Assembly: GCA_003254925.1 (NCBI GenBank)
Contig: QANZ01047470.1
Location: forward strand, 152,716 to 216,715
Direction: 5' to 3'
From: Chamaecrista fasciculata
Taxonomy: Eukaryota; Streptophyta; Magnoliopsida; Fabales; Fabaceae
DNA: 64,000 nt
Shown: positions 1-13,034 of the stretch, in pieces
How the letters are laid out: every line of letters starts with the position of its first letter
Numbering within the stretch: the first letter of the stretch is position 1
Made by a program: the position numbers and the translations under genes
Notes under the pieces: generated by a model
Told to the model about the DNA's origin: nothing
What the model saw: only the letters and a program-made list of their open reading frames with translations
Databases searched by the model: none

Positions 1-850
1 TTTCTCCAAATAATCGCGATCTTGTGAATTAATTTTGATGGGAAGAAAAAGGGAAACTTTAGAAGAAAGGAAATCCTAATAATTAAATGAAAACACATTT
101 GCAAGTAACATTAATTCAGAAAAATCAAATAAAAAAGGAAATATTCACCAAATTCGCAACTAGTGCACCGGTTGCTTGAGGCGCCAACCCTAATTTTGCC
201 TAATAGGATACGTTATTCTGAGCATATGTTCCTTCAGCCACTTTTCGAAATTCATCCTCCTCTCTGTTTCGTCTATTTTTCATTTACGGACTCAGTCACG
301 CTGCCAAAATGAAATCTAGATTCAACCTCTGTACATGTTCAAGATTTGTTGAGTTCTTTGGTGGAGATATTTTGGTGACCGAGAAGTCGTTTCTTCTTCT
401 CCTTTCTCGTTTGCCTAGGTCTTCTACTTTTGATTTTAGTTTTATTTTGAATATGTGTGACTAGGCTCTTTTTATTCTCATTGTGAACTACTTAGTCAAG
501 TTTACTATTATCTTTGTGATATTATTGGATTCTTATTATAGTAAATTCATTTATTTTGTTATTCCTCTCCATCTTCTTCTTGTTTGGTCGACGAGGTAGA
601 GATAATTTGGGTGTTTTATGTAGCACTCGAGAGAAACTTATCAAACCGATTAATAACATGTTATCTAGAGGCTTTTCATAGTGTTTAATGATGTTTTATA
701 ACCTTATTTTGGTGGTTTTAGCATCTAGATATGACAGTTAGAGTCATTAGTTCACAATTGCACTTTGGTCCTTTTATCAGTTAAAAGTGTAGTTTTCTCA
801 GGTTTGATTATTAATTTATAACTAATATTTTTCCTTGATATATTTTCACA
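1..850. other. intergenic, no gene seen
   Basis: AT-rich sequence with many stops in all frames. A telobox-like AACCCTAA lies near 187, and a pyrimidine-rich stretch near 385-420 ends in a possible splice donor (CCTAG then GTCTTC), which could be remnant leader sequence. No coding potential is visible. Confidence 0.5.
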
Positions 851-1850
851 TTTTTATGTTGAAATTGTAGATTTCACGAAGAAACATCTCTTAGGAATCA
901 TTTGGGACAAATCGAAGATCAATCGGAGTAAGAATGGAGCCGAAATGCTAATTTTACTATGTGCTATTAGGGGTATTCGCCGGATAGTTATAATTCGGCG
1001 AGAAACCGACGAGTTTCGGGCTGAAAATTTATATTTTGAAGCCCATTCGATGCCCATTTCATTTGGACTCGACCCATGCATCATATGACTCGAAAATTGA
1101 CCTAATTTAAGTCCCTAAAGCCCCAGACCCGTGCACACACTCCCCTCCCTCTTTTCCTCTCATCACTTTCAGCGCCACCATCATCCACTTCTACAAACTT
1201 CCATCCATGGCTGATTCCTTAGGGCTGAGATGATTTGCAGCTGCTACCTACCTCATGGACAGCTAAAATATCTCAACTTAGAGGAGGGATTTAAAGGCTT
1301 GAGCATCAGATTATCGTTTCCAGGGAGTTTTCGCATTTTCTCTTGTTTTACATTAGGATTATTTGTTTAAGTTGTTCAACAATGTTAATGTTTTGATGTA
1401 CTTAGGGATTTGAATTGATTTCATGATCTCGAACTTAATACGAGATACATTTTGACTAAATACGATAACTCTTCGTTGTTAAGCTCTAATTGTGTTGATG
1501 ATTGTGTGTTTATCTTAGTTGCAATTATCTAATTGTTGATTGAACTAGCTTGTGAGATTGATTTTATCATTGTTGATTGAAGGTTAGGTAATTGGGATGA
1601 TTTGTTTACTTGTTTGAGAACTAATTAGTCGAATTACCTAATCTTGGTTGTGCTTTGTCAAAGCAATCATGATATGATGCTTATGTAAAGTATTCTGTTA
1701 TCGTTTGTGTGTTGTGATAGCCTGAGTATCCTTTCCTCTGAGTGTTCATCGCACGTGGTCTCGTTAGTTGGTTTTTAGTTTTCATTATTTACATTTTCAT
1801 TGTATCATAGTTTAAATTATGTTTAGATGTTAGCCCTTTATCAATTCAAT
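850..1850. repeat. retroelement-like noncoding sequence, unclassified
   Basis: The block resembles untranslated parts of plant LTR elements: a moderately GC-rich pyrimidine-rich leader (1130-1330) followed by a long AT-rich tail. The phrase around 930-945 (GAGCCGAAA) has its reverse complement near 10530 in the 8.65-10.85 kb repeat (CGGCTCCGATTC), which suggests a shared family. I see no gag or pol reading frame. The class is inferred and uncertain. Confidence 0.3.
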
Positions 1851-1899
1851 CAATTACCTAGTTGTTGTTGACGTTGTGCTTTGTGTTCACGGAGTCCTC

Positions 1900-2460
1900 A
1901 AGAGTAGAGCCTTCAAAACATGATAAACACGGTGAGTTGGCTCGTTTAACTCACTAAATTGACGAGCAAAGTTGAGAAAATTCGGCTTGCCATAAATTTT
2001 TGCTCAAGTTGGCTCACTTAACCCGCGGCTCGTGGTGGGCTAGCTCGAGTGAGTTGGCGAGTTAGTGAGTCAACGCATCTTATTTTTTAAAAAAATTGTA
2101 AATTTAAAAATTAAAACCCTAAAACTAAAATTATCGAGGCTCACTAACTCTCTCCCGTCAATTTCAGTCCCTTATTGGCTTCTTCCAAGTTCTTTTCCCT
2201 ACAATACATCAAACCCTAATCTAACTTCTCATTTCTTCTCATGTTTTATGTGGCTTGTTGATTTTAAAGGATATTGAAAAATTATTGTTGTTTGCTACTA
2301 CTGATTGATATTTTAATTTTAAAAAGTGGGAAAAAAATGAAACGAAATGAAAAAACAAAAAAAAAATGATGGTTGGTGACCCGGCTCACTAAGTTGGTGA
2401 GTCGGGTTGGCAAAACCTGACCCGCCTAGAGTGGGTGGGATGGCCACCCCTCCTTCCACC
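1900..2460. repeat. dispersed repeat rich in GGCTCAC / GAGTTGG words
   Basis: Both ends carry related words on opposite strands (GTGAGTTGGCTCG near 1932, GGCTCACTAAGTTGGTGAG near 2384), as in a decayed inverted-repeat element. Similar vocabulary recurs at 22.1, 37.3, 39.9 and 61.8 kb. No coding content is seen. Confidence 0.35.
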
Positions 2461-2559
2461 CATAGCCATGGAGAACAAAGCACCATCGTAACTTAACTCT
2501 GATACCAGTGAAGGAAGACATGGACGCCTTTGTCAAAACCTCTACTCCATTGGAGCTTG

Positions 2560-2790
2560 CCTTTATTTGTCGAACTCCTGAAAGAAATAAAAAAGACTAC
2601 ACCAAACAGTGCGGGATGAGACTATTTTCCACGACTGATGTGCAAAAAATAACTCAAAGGGGGAGAGAAAATAATAGTATGTAGGTTCTCCCAAAAGGGA
2701 GTACCCTTTCCAATAAATGCAATGAGCTACTGAAATAGTGAGCATCACTCCTATTTATAGGACGAGAGAGCTCAGAAAGTAAAATTATCC
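2560..2790 (-). repeat. LTR-like fragment, related to 25660-25850
   Basis: Read on the minus strand it has a TATA-like CCTATAAATAGG preceded by GAGCTCTCTC and followed by a TTTTGGGAGAACC word. The + strand at 25660-25850 has the same order (GAGCTCTCTC, TGTAAATAGG, TTTGGGAGAACC). This looks like the promoter and R region of an LTR family with two decayed copies here. No internal coding region accompanies it. Confidence 0.4.
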
Positions 2791-4140
2791 AATGTAAAAC
2801 ATGAAATTAACTTGTGCCATGACCCTACACCGCAATGCAAGCCTACAGTGCACACAAGCATGTATGCCATGGCGCAAACAACTTGTGTGCTATAAAGCAA
2901 TGTTGTGGCGCATGCCCTTAAAAATTATTGACATGTTACGTTTGACCTCGATTGAGGTCGTTTCAGTGCCTTTTTGTTCATCTCTCTAAGATTTTTTCAA
3001 CGGATCATTTCACTACTCGATTGGACTATCCCATGTGAGTATTCAAGGCCCAAAAGCCAACATACACAAAAAAAAAGTGATATAGTATTTACCAAAGACC
3101 ACTCCATTCAATCAACATTTACTCGACAACCCTGAAAAGAACCAAAATTGAGAATAAAAACTTGAATTCATCAGGGTATTATCATCAAACATAGGATAAG
3201 TGTCCCAATATGCAAGGTGAATGAACTAAAATCCAAATAACTTGCAAAAAAGGAAAATAAATATTCAAAAAATAACTTTTAAAAAGTTGACAAAAGAAAA
3301 CAGATATTTAAATCCTCAAAATAATATAAATATATTTTTTTTTCATGTTTTTCCATTTGTTCTTAAGAAAAGGAAAAGAAATATTCAAAAAAATGTAGAA
3401 AAGGTCAAGACAAAATATGATGTTTACAAATAGAATATGTCAAATAGACGTTTCACATATTATGAAAAAAATAAATTTTTATATATATTATTAAACTTTA
3501 CATCAAAAAAAGATGACTATAGTTAATATATTTGGTTGGGTTGTAACTTCTCCTTTTTCTTTTTCGACGGTTTTTTCCATCACTCTCGAAATTATTATAG
3601 TTAATACATGTGAGTTTTGTTGTAGCTTTTCCTTTCTCGCTTTTCAATGTGTATAAGACCGTTAACTTTTTCCTATATGCGAAAGCTATCGTAATTTTTA
3701 TTGTCGTTGTTTCTTAACCATTTCCTTTTCCTTCTTTTTCCTTTTTTGTAATATAAAAAAGAAAAAACTTGGGTCCTTTACCTACAGATCCACCGTTCCA
3801 ACCATTTAACCTAGTTTCAAGGAGCGATACTTTCATTTCCTTCTTCTCTTCTCGCTTCTCAAAACATTACCTATCTTCGCATACATTTGTTTGTTCTTTG
3901 CTTCCCAAGATGTTATGCTAAATGAGATTATCAGTTACTGCGTGCGAGTTTGATTCATCTTCTTTCTGGTATCAATTATTACTCATTTCATTTTCTCTGT
4001 ATAATTCTTTAATTTCGTATTTAGTTTTTTCATGTATAGATAAATTTTGAGTTTTAAACTCTTGATAATTTTGTAGATAGAAGTAAGTATATTGTTCAAG
4101 ACAAGGTCCCTTTAGTGAAACAAATTTTCAGTTTATCCCT
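2790..4140. other. intergenic, no gene seen
   Basis: AT-rich sequence with short meaningless reading frames. 3770-3920 is more pyrimidine-rich and could be the remains of a promoter or leader of the EIL-like fragment that follows, but nothing specific supports that. Confidence 0.4.
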
Positions 4141-4143
4141 ACC

Positions 4144-5108
4144 ATGGAAGACTCGAAGATTGACTCCCAAGGAAAATCATCTCCTTGCAACTTGTTTGAG
4201 CTTCAAGAGTCAACTCTTGGGGAAATATTAATGGCTTTAATACAACATTGCAATCCTCCGCAATGTAATTTTCCATATGATAAGGGCACCCCACCTCCCT
4301 AGTGGCTGAAAGGGGATGAAGAATGGTTGAGTCAATTGGAATTCGCAAAGCAATTAGGTCCTCCACCATATAAGAAGCCTTATGAGTTGAGAAAAGAATG
4401 GAAGGTAGCAATTCTTGTAGCTGTTGTTAAAAACTTAGCATATGATTTTGGGAAAATTCGCCGGCTAATTTGCGAAAAAGCATATTGAAAGAAAGAATGA
4501 CTTCCAAGGAGAATTTTATTTGGTCTTCTTTTTTGATGCAAGAGGAGGAAGCATCTGAAGAGCAATTGCAGGTTGAAGGATACATTATTGATCATTGGTT
4601 GCTCTATTTCAATCACAAAGATAATTATTATGATGAACCAAAAAAGGACATGAATATTGTTCCTAAAAAGAGGAAACAACCATTTTCTAATGATATGAAT
4701 ATTGTTAGTACCTATGATGGTAATTTGAACTATTCATATCAAGATTGTTCAATTGGAATTACTGAATATCCTCCTCCTTTGGAACAAAATAAATTGTCAA
4801 AGTCTCTACATCAAAATGCTGAAGTATTGAGTGATTGGGATTTTAGGGCTTCAAAAGATGCTACAAAAGATGACTGTAATTTGACATCAATCTACAGGTC
4901 AAGCCTTGACGGTAAGAAAAGCAGGACAAGTGCTACAGAAAATACTCTTGCTTTTCCTCTTGGTAGCAATGGGAGTACTAGTTTTTCGCATTCTCAAATT
5001 GTTTTACCATCTATTGATAACAAGGATTTCAGTTCAGAAGTTGGTGGAGTTGATGCATCCTTGGAGCATGCAATGAAGCCAACAACAAATCAAAATTTCT
5101 CAGGGTAA
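4144..5108 (+). pseudogene. EIN3/EIL transcription-factor fragment, disrupted
   Basis: EIN3/EIL proteins are plant-specific nuclear DNA-binding factors (ethylene signalling, or sulfur response for the EIL3 branch). The frame from 4144 encodes recognisable EIN3-domain phrases in family order: [18 protein letters not shown], then DKGTPPP, GPPPYKKP, an EWKVA block, and after a frame change RMTSKENFIW followed by QEEEAS. Damage is visible. The conserved Trp-Trp after GTPPP has a TAG (4300-4302) for its first Trp, and the frame shifts by one base near 4465-4480, where a codon also seems missing. The first part of the DNA-binding domain is absent. The continuation runs to the TAA at 5106-5108 with a diverged acidic/serine-rich tail I cannot match. 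Family identity is confident; pseudogene status rests on the stop plus the frameshift, which sequencing error could mimic. Confidence 0.75.
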
Positions 5109-6062
5109 ATGGTTCAACTTCTCATAAAAGAAATTTAATTTTTCTTTTGTTGGAGGAAATAATATTATGTATTCGTTTTTCTTAGTTTCCGACTTCATGT
5201 TGTTTTATATTAATTTTATGTATTTAATTGAGGATCTAAACTTTGTTATGGTTCTAATTGAAGAGTAATTTTTTTTGGTCCATTCTAATTTCTATGCATG
5301 AAGACCCTAGATTGCAAAAAAGTCTATAAAATAAGATTGAGTAATGGATATAATGCGAATTTACTATGGTTATCTTCAAAAAAACAAAAAAGACTAGAGA
5401 AAGATAAATATTTAGTGGGATGAATCTTCAAATTTTAAACCAAAGTAAAGATAAAATAGTTGTCAAGTCCGTTTCACATAAAAACAAAAGAACAAATAAT
5501 TAATTGCATCCAACGGGTCATTTTTGTTAGAGTTTGAATTATGTCCTAATTGAATTGCGAGATCCAAGGTAGTGGACCAGCATTCAAACAATATGTAAGT
5601 TAATGTAGGAGAAAACGGTCATGGTAAAAAATATAGGCCAAAGTGAGTCCTTTATATTTTTTATTTCAATTTTGGTCCTCCAAGTTTCACAAAATTTTCA
5701 TTCCTAGGTCCCAATGATAGAATGCGGCTATATCTCTCTAATTTTAACTTCAAATGCGAAGAGTCTCGAGCTACGCATTAATTTTATGAGTCTTTTCTTT
5801 GTCTAGTTGGAGTCGTTAGCAAACAAGGTCAAATAAAGCTCTGAAAGTGAGCCGCTTATTTCATACTCATATATATCTTGTTTCAAGTTTGATTTTCGAC
5901 AAGTTCAGAGCCATGGGTAACTCTTGACAAGTTCTTTTTCTACCTAGTTGGATGCGTCAACAAATGAGGTCAAATCATGCGCAAAAGTGTTTTCTCATAA
6001 TTTTTTACCTTTTCGTTCCAAAACCACTTTTGGGCCAAATTTAATTGAGACTTAATTGAGAG
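5109..6062. repeat. AT-rich spacer with GGTCC-type repeat fragment
   Basis: 5109-5620 shows nothing recognisable. 5640-6010 carries TTTGGTCCTCCAAG, GGTCCCAATGAT and an AATGAGGTCAAATCA phrase also seen near 14430 and, in related form, at 14.6 and 27.7 kb. It is therefore probably one arm of the foldback family described at 14168. Confidence 0.4.
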
Positions 6063-6908
6063 TAGACCTGATCATGGACCTCAAATTAAAGCGCCCCTGG
6101 CCCAAATAGCCTGTTTCGACAAAAATGCTATATGAGCCTGAAAATAAAAGCCCGAACAAAAAAGAATTCAAATTTTAGACACTCGAAAATTATTCGGGCG
6201 GGGCTCGAACTTGTTTTCAAGCCTGACCTAAAAGCCGAAATCCGAATAATATGTATATGTTTTATAATTTTAAAATATAATATATTATAAAATGTATATC
6301 TATATTATTATATTGCAAAGGAAAATTGTCAATATTATATATAATATATTATATATTATATACTATATACTATATAAAATTTATATGACAATATGAGTTT
6401 AAAAAAATAGGATAGTTTTGCATATTATATTATGTATAAATATATATTTTATATAATAAAATATTTTATATTTCATAAAATACAATATCTATTATATATA
6501 ATATAATTATTAATAAAACTTTATATGAGAGTAAAAAAAATTGAAGTTGAAAATGAGTGGAAAGTAACTAAAAACACCTTATACAAAATTATGTTTGGTG
6601 TATAAATTTGATAACTTTACAAGTTATAAAATTTAATTTTTTTGAATTGTAACTTAAATTTTATTGTATGATTCTTTTATAGATAAATTGTGAAATTTTA
6701 AATATGAAATGAAATATTTAATTAATTGATTATAAAATTTTAAAAAATAGAAGAAAATGAGCCTGAATAAAATAGGTTCATATTTGTAGAAAACAAGTCG
6801 AGTCCGGCACGAATAAAAATGGGCTCACACTCGGGCCTACTTTTTAAGTGTTATTATACATTAAAGTCTGGCTCATATTTTAATAAGTCCGATCAGTGAT
6901 CAGGTCTA
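6063..6908. mobile_element. MITE-like element with TAGACCTGATCA termini
   Basis: It begins TAGACCTGATCATGGACC and ends with the inverse (GATCAGTGATCAGGTCTA), so it has terminal inverted repeats. The interior is AT-rich and noncoding. Flanking octamers ATTGAGAG and ATTGGAAC share 5 of 8 bases, compatible with a decayed hAT-type 8-bp duplication but not proof of it. Confidence 0.55.
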
Positions 6909-7191
6909 ATTGGAACTAGAGTACCATACGTAAATATATGAGATAAAAAATACAGTAAAAAAATACAAAACTAAATTAAAAAGTGAGCAAAAGATAAAAT
7001 TTATACTTTGACCCAAAAAAACATATGCTAGAAAAAGTTTAAAAGGAAAACTAATTTTACAGGGAAAAGAAAAGTCTCGAAGGAGAAATAAACTCTCTCC
7101 TTTTAATTAAGGTGATTAATTACAAAATCAATAACAAAATTATATTCATGTTATTAAGAAGAAGGAACAAAATTATTTAGAGAAAGATTTA

Positions 7192-8179
7192 TAACAAGTG
7201 CCCTTAGTATTAAATGACTCTTAAAAATATAAAAAGTAGAAAAATAAAATGATTAGCATTAAATGTTTTGTCTGTTTTATTTTAAAGACTAAAATACCTC
7301 AATCATTTAAGTTAAATTTAAAACTTCAAACAAGGTTAATATATTCAAAAAAAAAAAATTAATNTCTTCAATTTTGACGCATAAATAATTTGAAACGACA
7401 CTTTCTTCTTCTTCTTCTTCTTCAAATCAAAGCACCACACTCGTAATTTTATTTTATTTTATTTTCTCTTGTAATTTTCTCACCATCCAAACACCTTCTT
7501 TCTCTCATCGATCTCCAACTCCTCCATGACCTGCCGAAGCCGCAAACCTCCTCCTCCGCCGCCGTCAAAATCGAACTTCTTACCAATCAAAACGACCGCG
7601 CGACGCTGGCGATAACGACTGAGAACGGAAGAGGAAGCTTCTGGAAGAGTTTCAGATGTTGGAGAAGAAGGTCGTGAACAAGGACGAGATCGACGAATTC
7701 TGGGTCAAAATTGTTTAGAATCATAATTTATTTATTTTTTGTTACGCTTTGGTCTTATTGTAAAAAGAAAGGACCTTAATTCATAAAAATAAACTTTTTG
7801 AAAATGTAAACTAATTTTTTCTTTTATTTAATGGGAAAAATTGGATGAGGGACTAATGGTGAAACTTTTTCGAAACTTGAGGGACTAAAACAGAATTTTG
7901 AGCAAGCTTGAGGGACTAAAATAGGACTTTAGCCTATATTTCTTTATAAAATTACTATTTTACCCTCACTAAATAAACAAAAGTTTAACAAATGTGTTAT
8001 TTGCACGTAATTGAAAATTCAGGGGTACTATTTACACAAATTGAAAACTCAGGGGTGTTATGTGCACCCAACCTAAAACTCAGGGGGTGTTTGTGCATTG
8101 TGGCTTTTTATCTTTTAACTTTTTCTATTTTCAAGAGTCATTTAATGATTCTTAACAAGTGCTCTTAGGGCACTTGTTA
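7192..8179. mobile_element. inverted-repeat element with a GC-rich insert
   Basis: The left end TAACAAGTGCCCTTAG and the right end CTTAGGGCACTTGTTA are inverse complements, and the match continues inward (TTAAATGACTCTT versus AAGAGTCATTTAA). The interior holds a (CTT)n run and a GC-rich 220-bp stretch at about 7500-7720, with clustered Pro codons and, in another frame, a Lys/Glu/Leu-rich phrase ending DEIDEFW. That stretch contrasts with its AT-rich surroundings and may be a captured exon fragment. No full reading frame and no clear target-site duplication were found. Confidence 0.5.
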
Positions 8180-8640
8180 GCACTTATTATTTATATAAAT
8201 ATATATATATGGATAGAATTTGTTTGTGTTCTGAAAATGTCAAATCATGATTCAGAAAAAATAAAAATAAACAACAACAAAACCAAGAACTCCGACATAA
8301 GAATAATCAATTTGTGTATGCTTTAGATCTATCAACTTACCAAAATAGGGTTTTGTTTCATATGTATTTATCTTTGATATAGGATTTGGAATGATAATTT
8401 AGTTATATTCATATATATAGGATATTGAGTGTAAATTTGGATAGTAAATTCTAACAATTTATTAAATATTAAGTAGATATTATTATTAAATACTCTGTAT
8501 TATCATATAATCAATTGATGGATCTGATATCCTTATATATATTTTAAATATATATATATATTATAATATTATATATATTATTAATTCAATATATATTGTT
8601 ATAATTAAACATATTTAATAATATAAAATTTTCATTTTAA
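8180..8640. other. AT-rich intergenic, nothing seen
   Basis: Very AT-rich with several (TA)n runs (8200-8215, 8540-8580). No gene. Confidence 0.5.
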
Positions 8641-8644
8641 AATG

Positions 8645-10850
8645 AACTATAATTGTTGGGTTATTTCTTTTTAAAGCAAGTTTTAAATTTATAAAACCCA
8701 AGTGCAAGCGTACACTACCAAAGTAATATATAAGCTTGAGCACCGGGTATCGTCCCACCGAGAAATTACTTGTGAATTCACGCTAAACATAGACTATAGC
8801 GGTTCATTTAATGTAAGCAACAAATATCGATAAATGATTAAAAACTAAATAAAGCTGAAATACAATAAATGGATACCAAACTGAAAATAGAAGAACTTCC
8901 TAGATATCAAGTGTAAAAGACTTCCTTAGGATTGTCCTTACTTAGCAATTTTAATTAACTAACTAACTACTTTGATTATGGACTTACGATAATGGCAAAG
9001 CTAACCCTGAACTCTTAATCACGTATAATTACCTTTCAGTCAATTATAAGCTTATTGAATCTAATTAATCCACCTATATTTCTATGGTGAACTAACTATT
9101 TCAATGCATTAAGTTCAAGTTCAATTGGGTTCCCCTAAGCTAATAGGTATATCTCTATCCTATTAACAAATTCCATAAGAGAATGAAATCTAGAGGCAAT
9201 CAATGAAAGACCTAATTTCAATCAATCTCTTTCAAGCATAAATCAAAGCAATTCATAAGAATCCCCAAAATTGGTGGCCACACAAAGAAGGAGTGTTCCG
9301 GGAATGGGTAGGTTCATGATTGGAGGTCCAGAGCAAAACAAGAGAAATAGAATAAAATAATAATCAAAGTTAGTAATAATAAAATTACATAAATAATAGA
9401 AATAGTCACTGGGGCTTCTTGACAGGGGGAAGTAAAGCACTCCAAGTAAGGACTTGGCAAGACAAGAGGACTTGAGACTTAAGTAAATTGAACTATATTC
9501 TAGGGAGCTCAGAGGGCAAGTTGGAATTCTTTAGGCGTACTTTCTGGTTGTCTGTCTGTTCTCCCCTCTTTGAGGAATGAGGGAGTATTTATAAGGGGAA
9601 CTTAGGTGAGTAGTTATTGATGGTCATGATGACCACTTATGAGGGGGTTACTGATAGCCATAATGGTCATTCATAGAGGAGTTACTGATGGTCATTTATA
9701 GGGTGATTAGTGAGCGTAAAATATTGATGAGCGTGAAACAAGAGGGGAAGGATACTACTTCATTTATTAATGACTAAGCCCTTACCTCACATACTCGGAA
9801 TGATCGTGACCAAGCACGAAGAGGTCTTTACTTCAATCCTACCAAGCCACTCCCTATGACTATTCCCAGGAGAAGGAGGGAGGAGGAACCTCCCTTCCTT
9901 CACAACAATCCTAACCTTGTCCAAATAAGGATGTTGCGGATGCCACTTAGCTTCCTCAAGGCCCATTGCCTCTTGGGTATCATGTATTAAGTAATTAATT
10001 ACTAACAATAACAGCCATGTAGGAACAAGGAGAAAACATAATACTCATTAATTGAACTTTAACATAAAAACATCCATAATCAAAGTAAACAATTAGTTAA
10101 TCTACATTGGTAAGAAGTTCTAATCCTAGAGAATATGAAAAACTAGCCTAACATTCTCGCATAAACAAAATCAACAATCATGTGAATCAAAGAAGAAGAA
10201 AAGAGGAGAAACCCTAAGAGAGAAGCTCCAAATATTCCCTTTCTCCACCCAAATCCAACAAAATTGATGCTTCCAAGTGATAATCCAAGCTCCCCAAGCA
10301 ATTTCGCACCTCCTTTTAGCTCTAGGGTTGTTCTCCTATGTTTCATTTAGTCCCCCCCCCCCCCCTCAAAATGACACGAATCAACCCTAAAAATGCGAAA
10401 CTCTGTCCTCAAAATCGCCTAGGCGAGCTGCACCTTACCTAGGCGATAAACAGTCACTTGTGCTGAGCTGGAGTTTCGCAGGGCGCCTAGGCGAGTAGGA
10501 AAAATCAGCAACCATAAAAACCTTCGTTTCGGCTCCGATTCGCTTCATATGGAGAACCCCAGACCTCTCAACATCTTCTAGACATTTTAAGCTTCAATTC
10601 AAGGTCCTAAAACATTTAAAACTCAATAAATTGAGTGCTCAAAATCGTTGGGTAACTTGAACAACATAAAACAGAAAATAAACAAAACAAAACAAACACA
10701 AACTTAAAACTAAAAATTAAACATCTACAACTAATAAAACACTAAATACTCACTTATTATGCTTCATCAACAAATAAAACATGGATAAAAGCCCTAAAAT
10801 GACCCGAGATTATGACCAAATAACTCTAAATTATTAGAGTTATCAATAAT
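8645..10850. repeat. large noncoding dispersed repeat, unclassified
   Basis: The block opens with a phrase I associate with a widespread plant repeat (AGTGCAAGCGTACAC ... GCACCGGGTATCGTCCCACC at 8702-8759). It continues through polypurine and polypyrimidine tracts to a GC-richer part with repeated CGCCTAGGCGA palindromes (10417-10500), and ends near a small hairpin (CTCTAAATTATTAGAG, 10832-10847). There is no gag, pol or transposase frame. A large retrotransposon derivative is possible; this is inference. Confidence 0.4.
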
Positions 10851-13034
10851 GGATATCAGATCTTGACTATTGCCATTTGATTTAAATATTAGTCTTCAAA
10901 CTTTTTTGTTATGTTTCAAAAAAATAAAATAAAAATTAATAAAATACCTTGAAAAATAAATTGATAATAGAAATACTTTGGAAAAAGAACAATATAGTAA
11001 TTTTTCCACAAAGAAAAAGTCTGTATCGGTAACCAAATATATTTATATGTCTTGAATAATACAAGTATATTCTAAATCTATACATTAGTAGATGCTTTAA
11101 ATAATATAATTTTTTTTAGAAAAACATATAAAATAAGTTAGAAATTATTTTTGTATTTATTGTATTCTAAAAAAATTAAAAGTAAATAATGGGAAGTTAC
11201 ATAACATTTCTTAATAAAGTATTATAATAACTAGGGGAATAATATGTTTATAGTTCTTTTAAAAAAAATTGGTGAGTTGAGGTTCAGGGTAGAGGTTTCA
11301 AAATGAGTTGGTCTACATAGTTAGTTCAAGTTCGCTTTGGCTCGCAATTTTAATGGTTGGGCTGGACTAGCTCGTTCTTAAATTGAGCTAAAATTTTCTT
11401 TAGCCCAATTCTATTTTTTACGAGCCTAGAGCCAGTCTGATGGACTTGAAATAATTTTATTTTATTTTTTCAATAAAAATATATTAAATATAATTTGATA
11501 TATAATATAAAAAATATAAGTATATAACATAAAATTTAAATATTTTAAAAAATATTACATAATGTAATAAAAAAATGAGTGAAATCAATATTGTCAAGAT
11601 CGAGATCTTATCCAAGATTGAAAGTGGTATAAGATGATCGAATCGCAAAATCGGATCGAAGACCATAAGATTCTATGCATTTTTTTCAAAAATATTATAT
11701 AAATAATATAAATAAAATTACTTATATATATATATATATTTAAATATATAAATACTCATAAATTTATCCTACAACATATACTAAGATCCTTATCCAACAT
11801 TATAAATTTACTGTCTTATCATACAATTAACTATCAATATGTCAAGTTGGCCAAAAAAAAAAAAAAACTATCAATATGTCAAGAAGTTGATCATAAGTTG
11901 ATTTTTAAGCTAACAAATTAAACAACTTCTTGAGCCCTAGTATCCAACGAGATAACAACAAACAAACATGAGTAACATATACCAATCTAGACTTCAAAAA
12001 ATGCTGCATTTTGGCACTAAAAAAATGAGTATTTTCAAAAATGCTAAGTTTTGGACTTAAAAAAGAAAAAAAAAAGTGAGAATATGGTATTAGTAGTGAT
12101 CTTAACAATCTTATGTGTAAGATAGCGATCCTAAACCGATCTTAGCAAAAAACGATCTTACGCATAATCTTATAGATAGCGAGATCTTAAGATCATATGA
12201 TATTACGATCTTAGTAGAGATCTTGACAACACGGAGTGAACATGATAAATAAATATTATATTTTATCATATTACTATATATTTTATTTAATTCTTCAATT
12301 TTTAATTATCCAACACGCTTATATAATATTCTTTCATCGATAAATTATTTTTATAAGAATCTTTATTCCTATTTGTTATTATTTTATTGATGAAAAATAT
12401 TTAAAAAATTTATTTTTTTTCAATAAAATAAGTTAACCCATGTTTTATCCTACCCAACCCATAAATGATAATACAGAGTAATATAATGTACCATAAATGT
12501 TCCTTTCTTTTTTTTTTAAATAATTTTTTTTCAATACATATGTATTATAATGTACCATAAATGTTCCTTTCTTTTTTTTTTTTCTTTTTTTCTTTTAGTT
12601 TTCTTTTCTTTTGGTTTTATTTTAGTGATGCCATATTGAGCAGCATCACTTTCACACCCAACATTTCATCATGCTAGCTATCATGAAGAAATCACCCCAC
12701 GATTTTGGTGTTTCGCACCAAACACATATTATCCAACCATTTCCTTTTCCTAAAATTATTTATTTAATTTTTTATCTTCTTTTCTTTTTTGGGGCTAATC
12801 TTCTTTTCTCTAGTGTTTATGTTTGGCCAAACAGAAAATGATGCCGACCATTTTTTTTTCCTCTTTTTTCCTTTTTCTTTTTCCATACACTAAGATTCCA
12901 CTAGTCCTAGGACATGCAAGTGCCAAAAATAAACTTGAAAATTATGTGATATTCAATAGACAACATGATTATGAGAATTCTTGTTTCTTCATCTACTGCA
13001 AGTTTTAGGTTATATTTTATACTTATTATTTATT
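10851..13034. other. AT-rich intergenic with repeat scraps, no gene
   Basis: 11270-11470 contains degenerate GGGTT/GGCTCG repeat vocabulary. 11575-12240 contains repeated GATCTTA/TAAGATC words. A short phrase AATGTACCATAAATGTTCC is duplicated near 12486 and 12549. Nothing reads as a gene. Confidence 0.45.

Noticed and set aside
4380-4679. Minus-strand 99-codon frame
   Set aside because: Antisense shadow of the EIL-like fragment, with no domain of its own.
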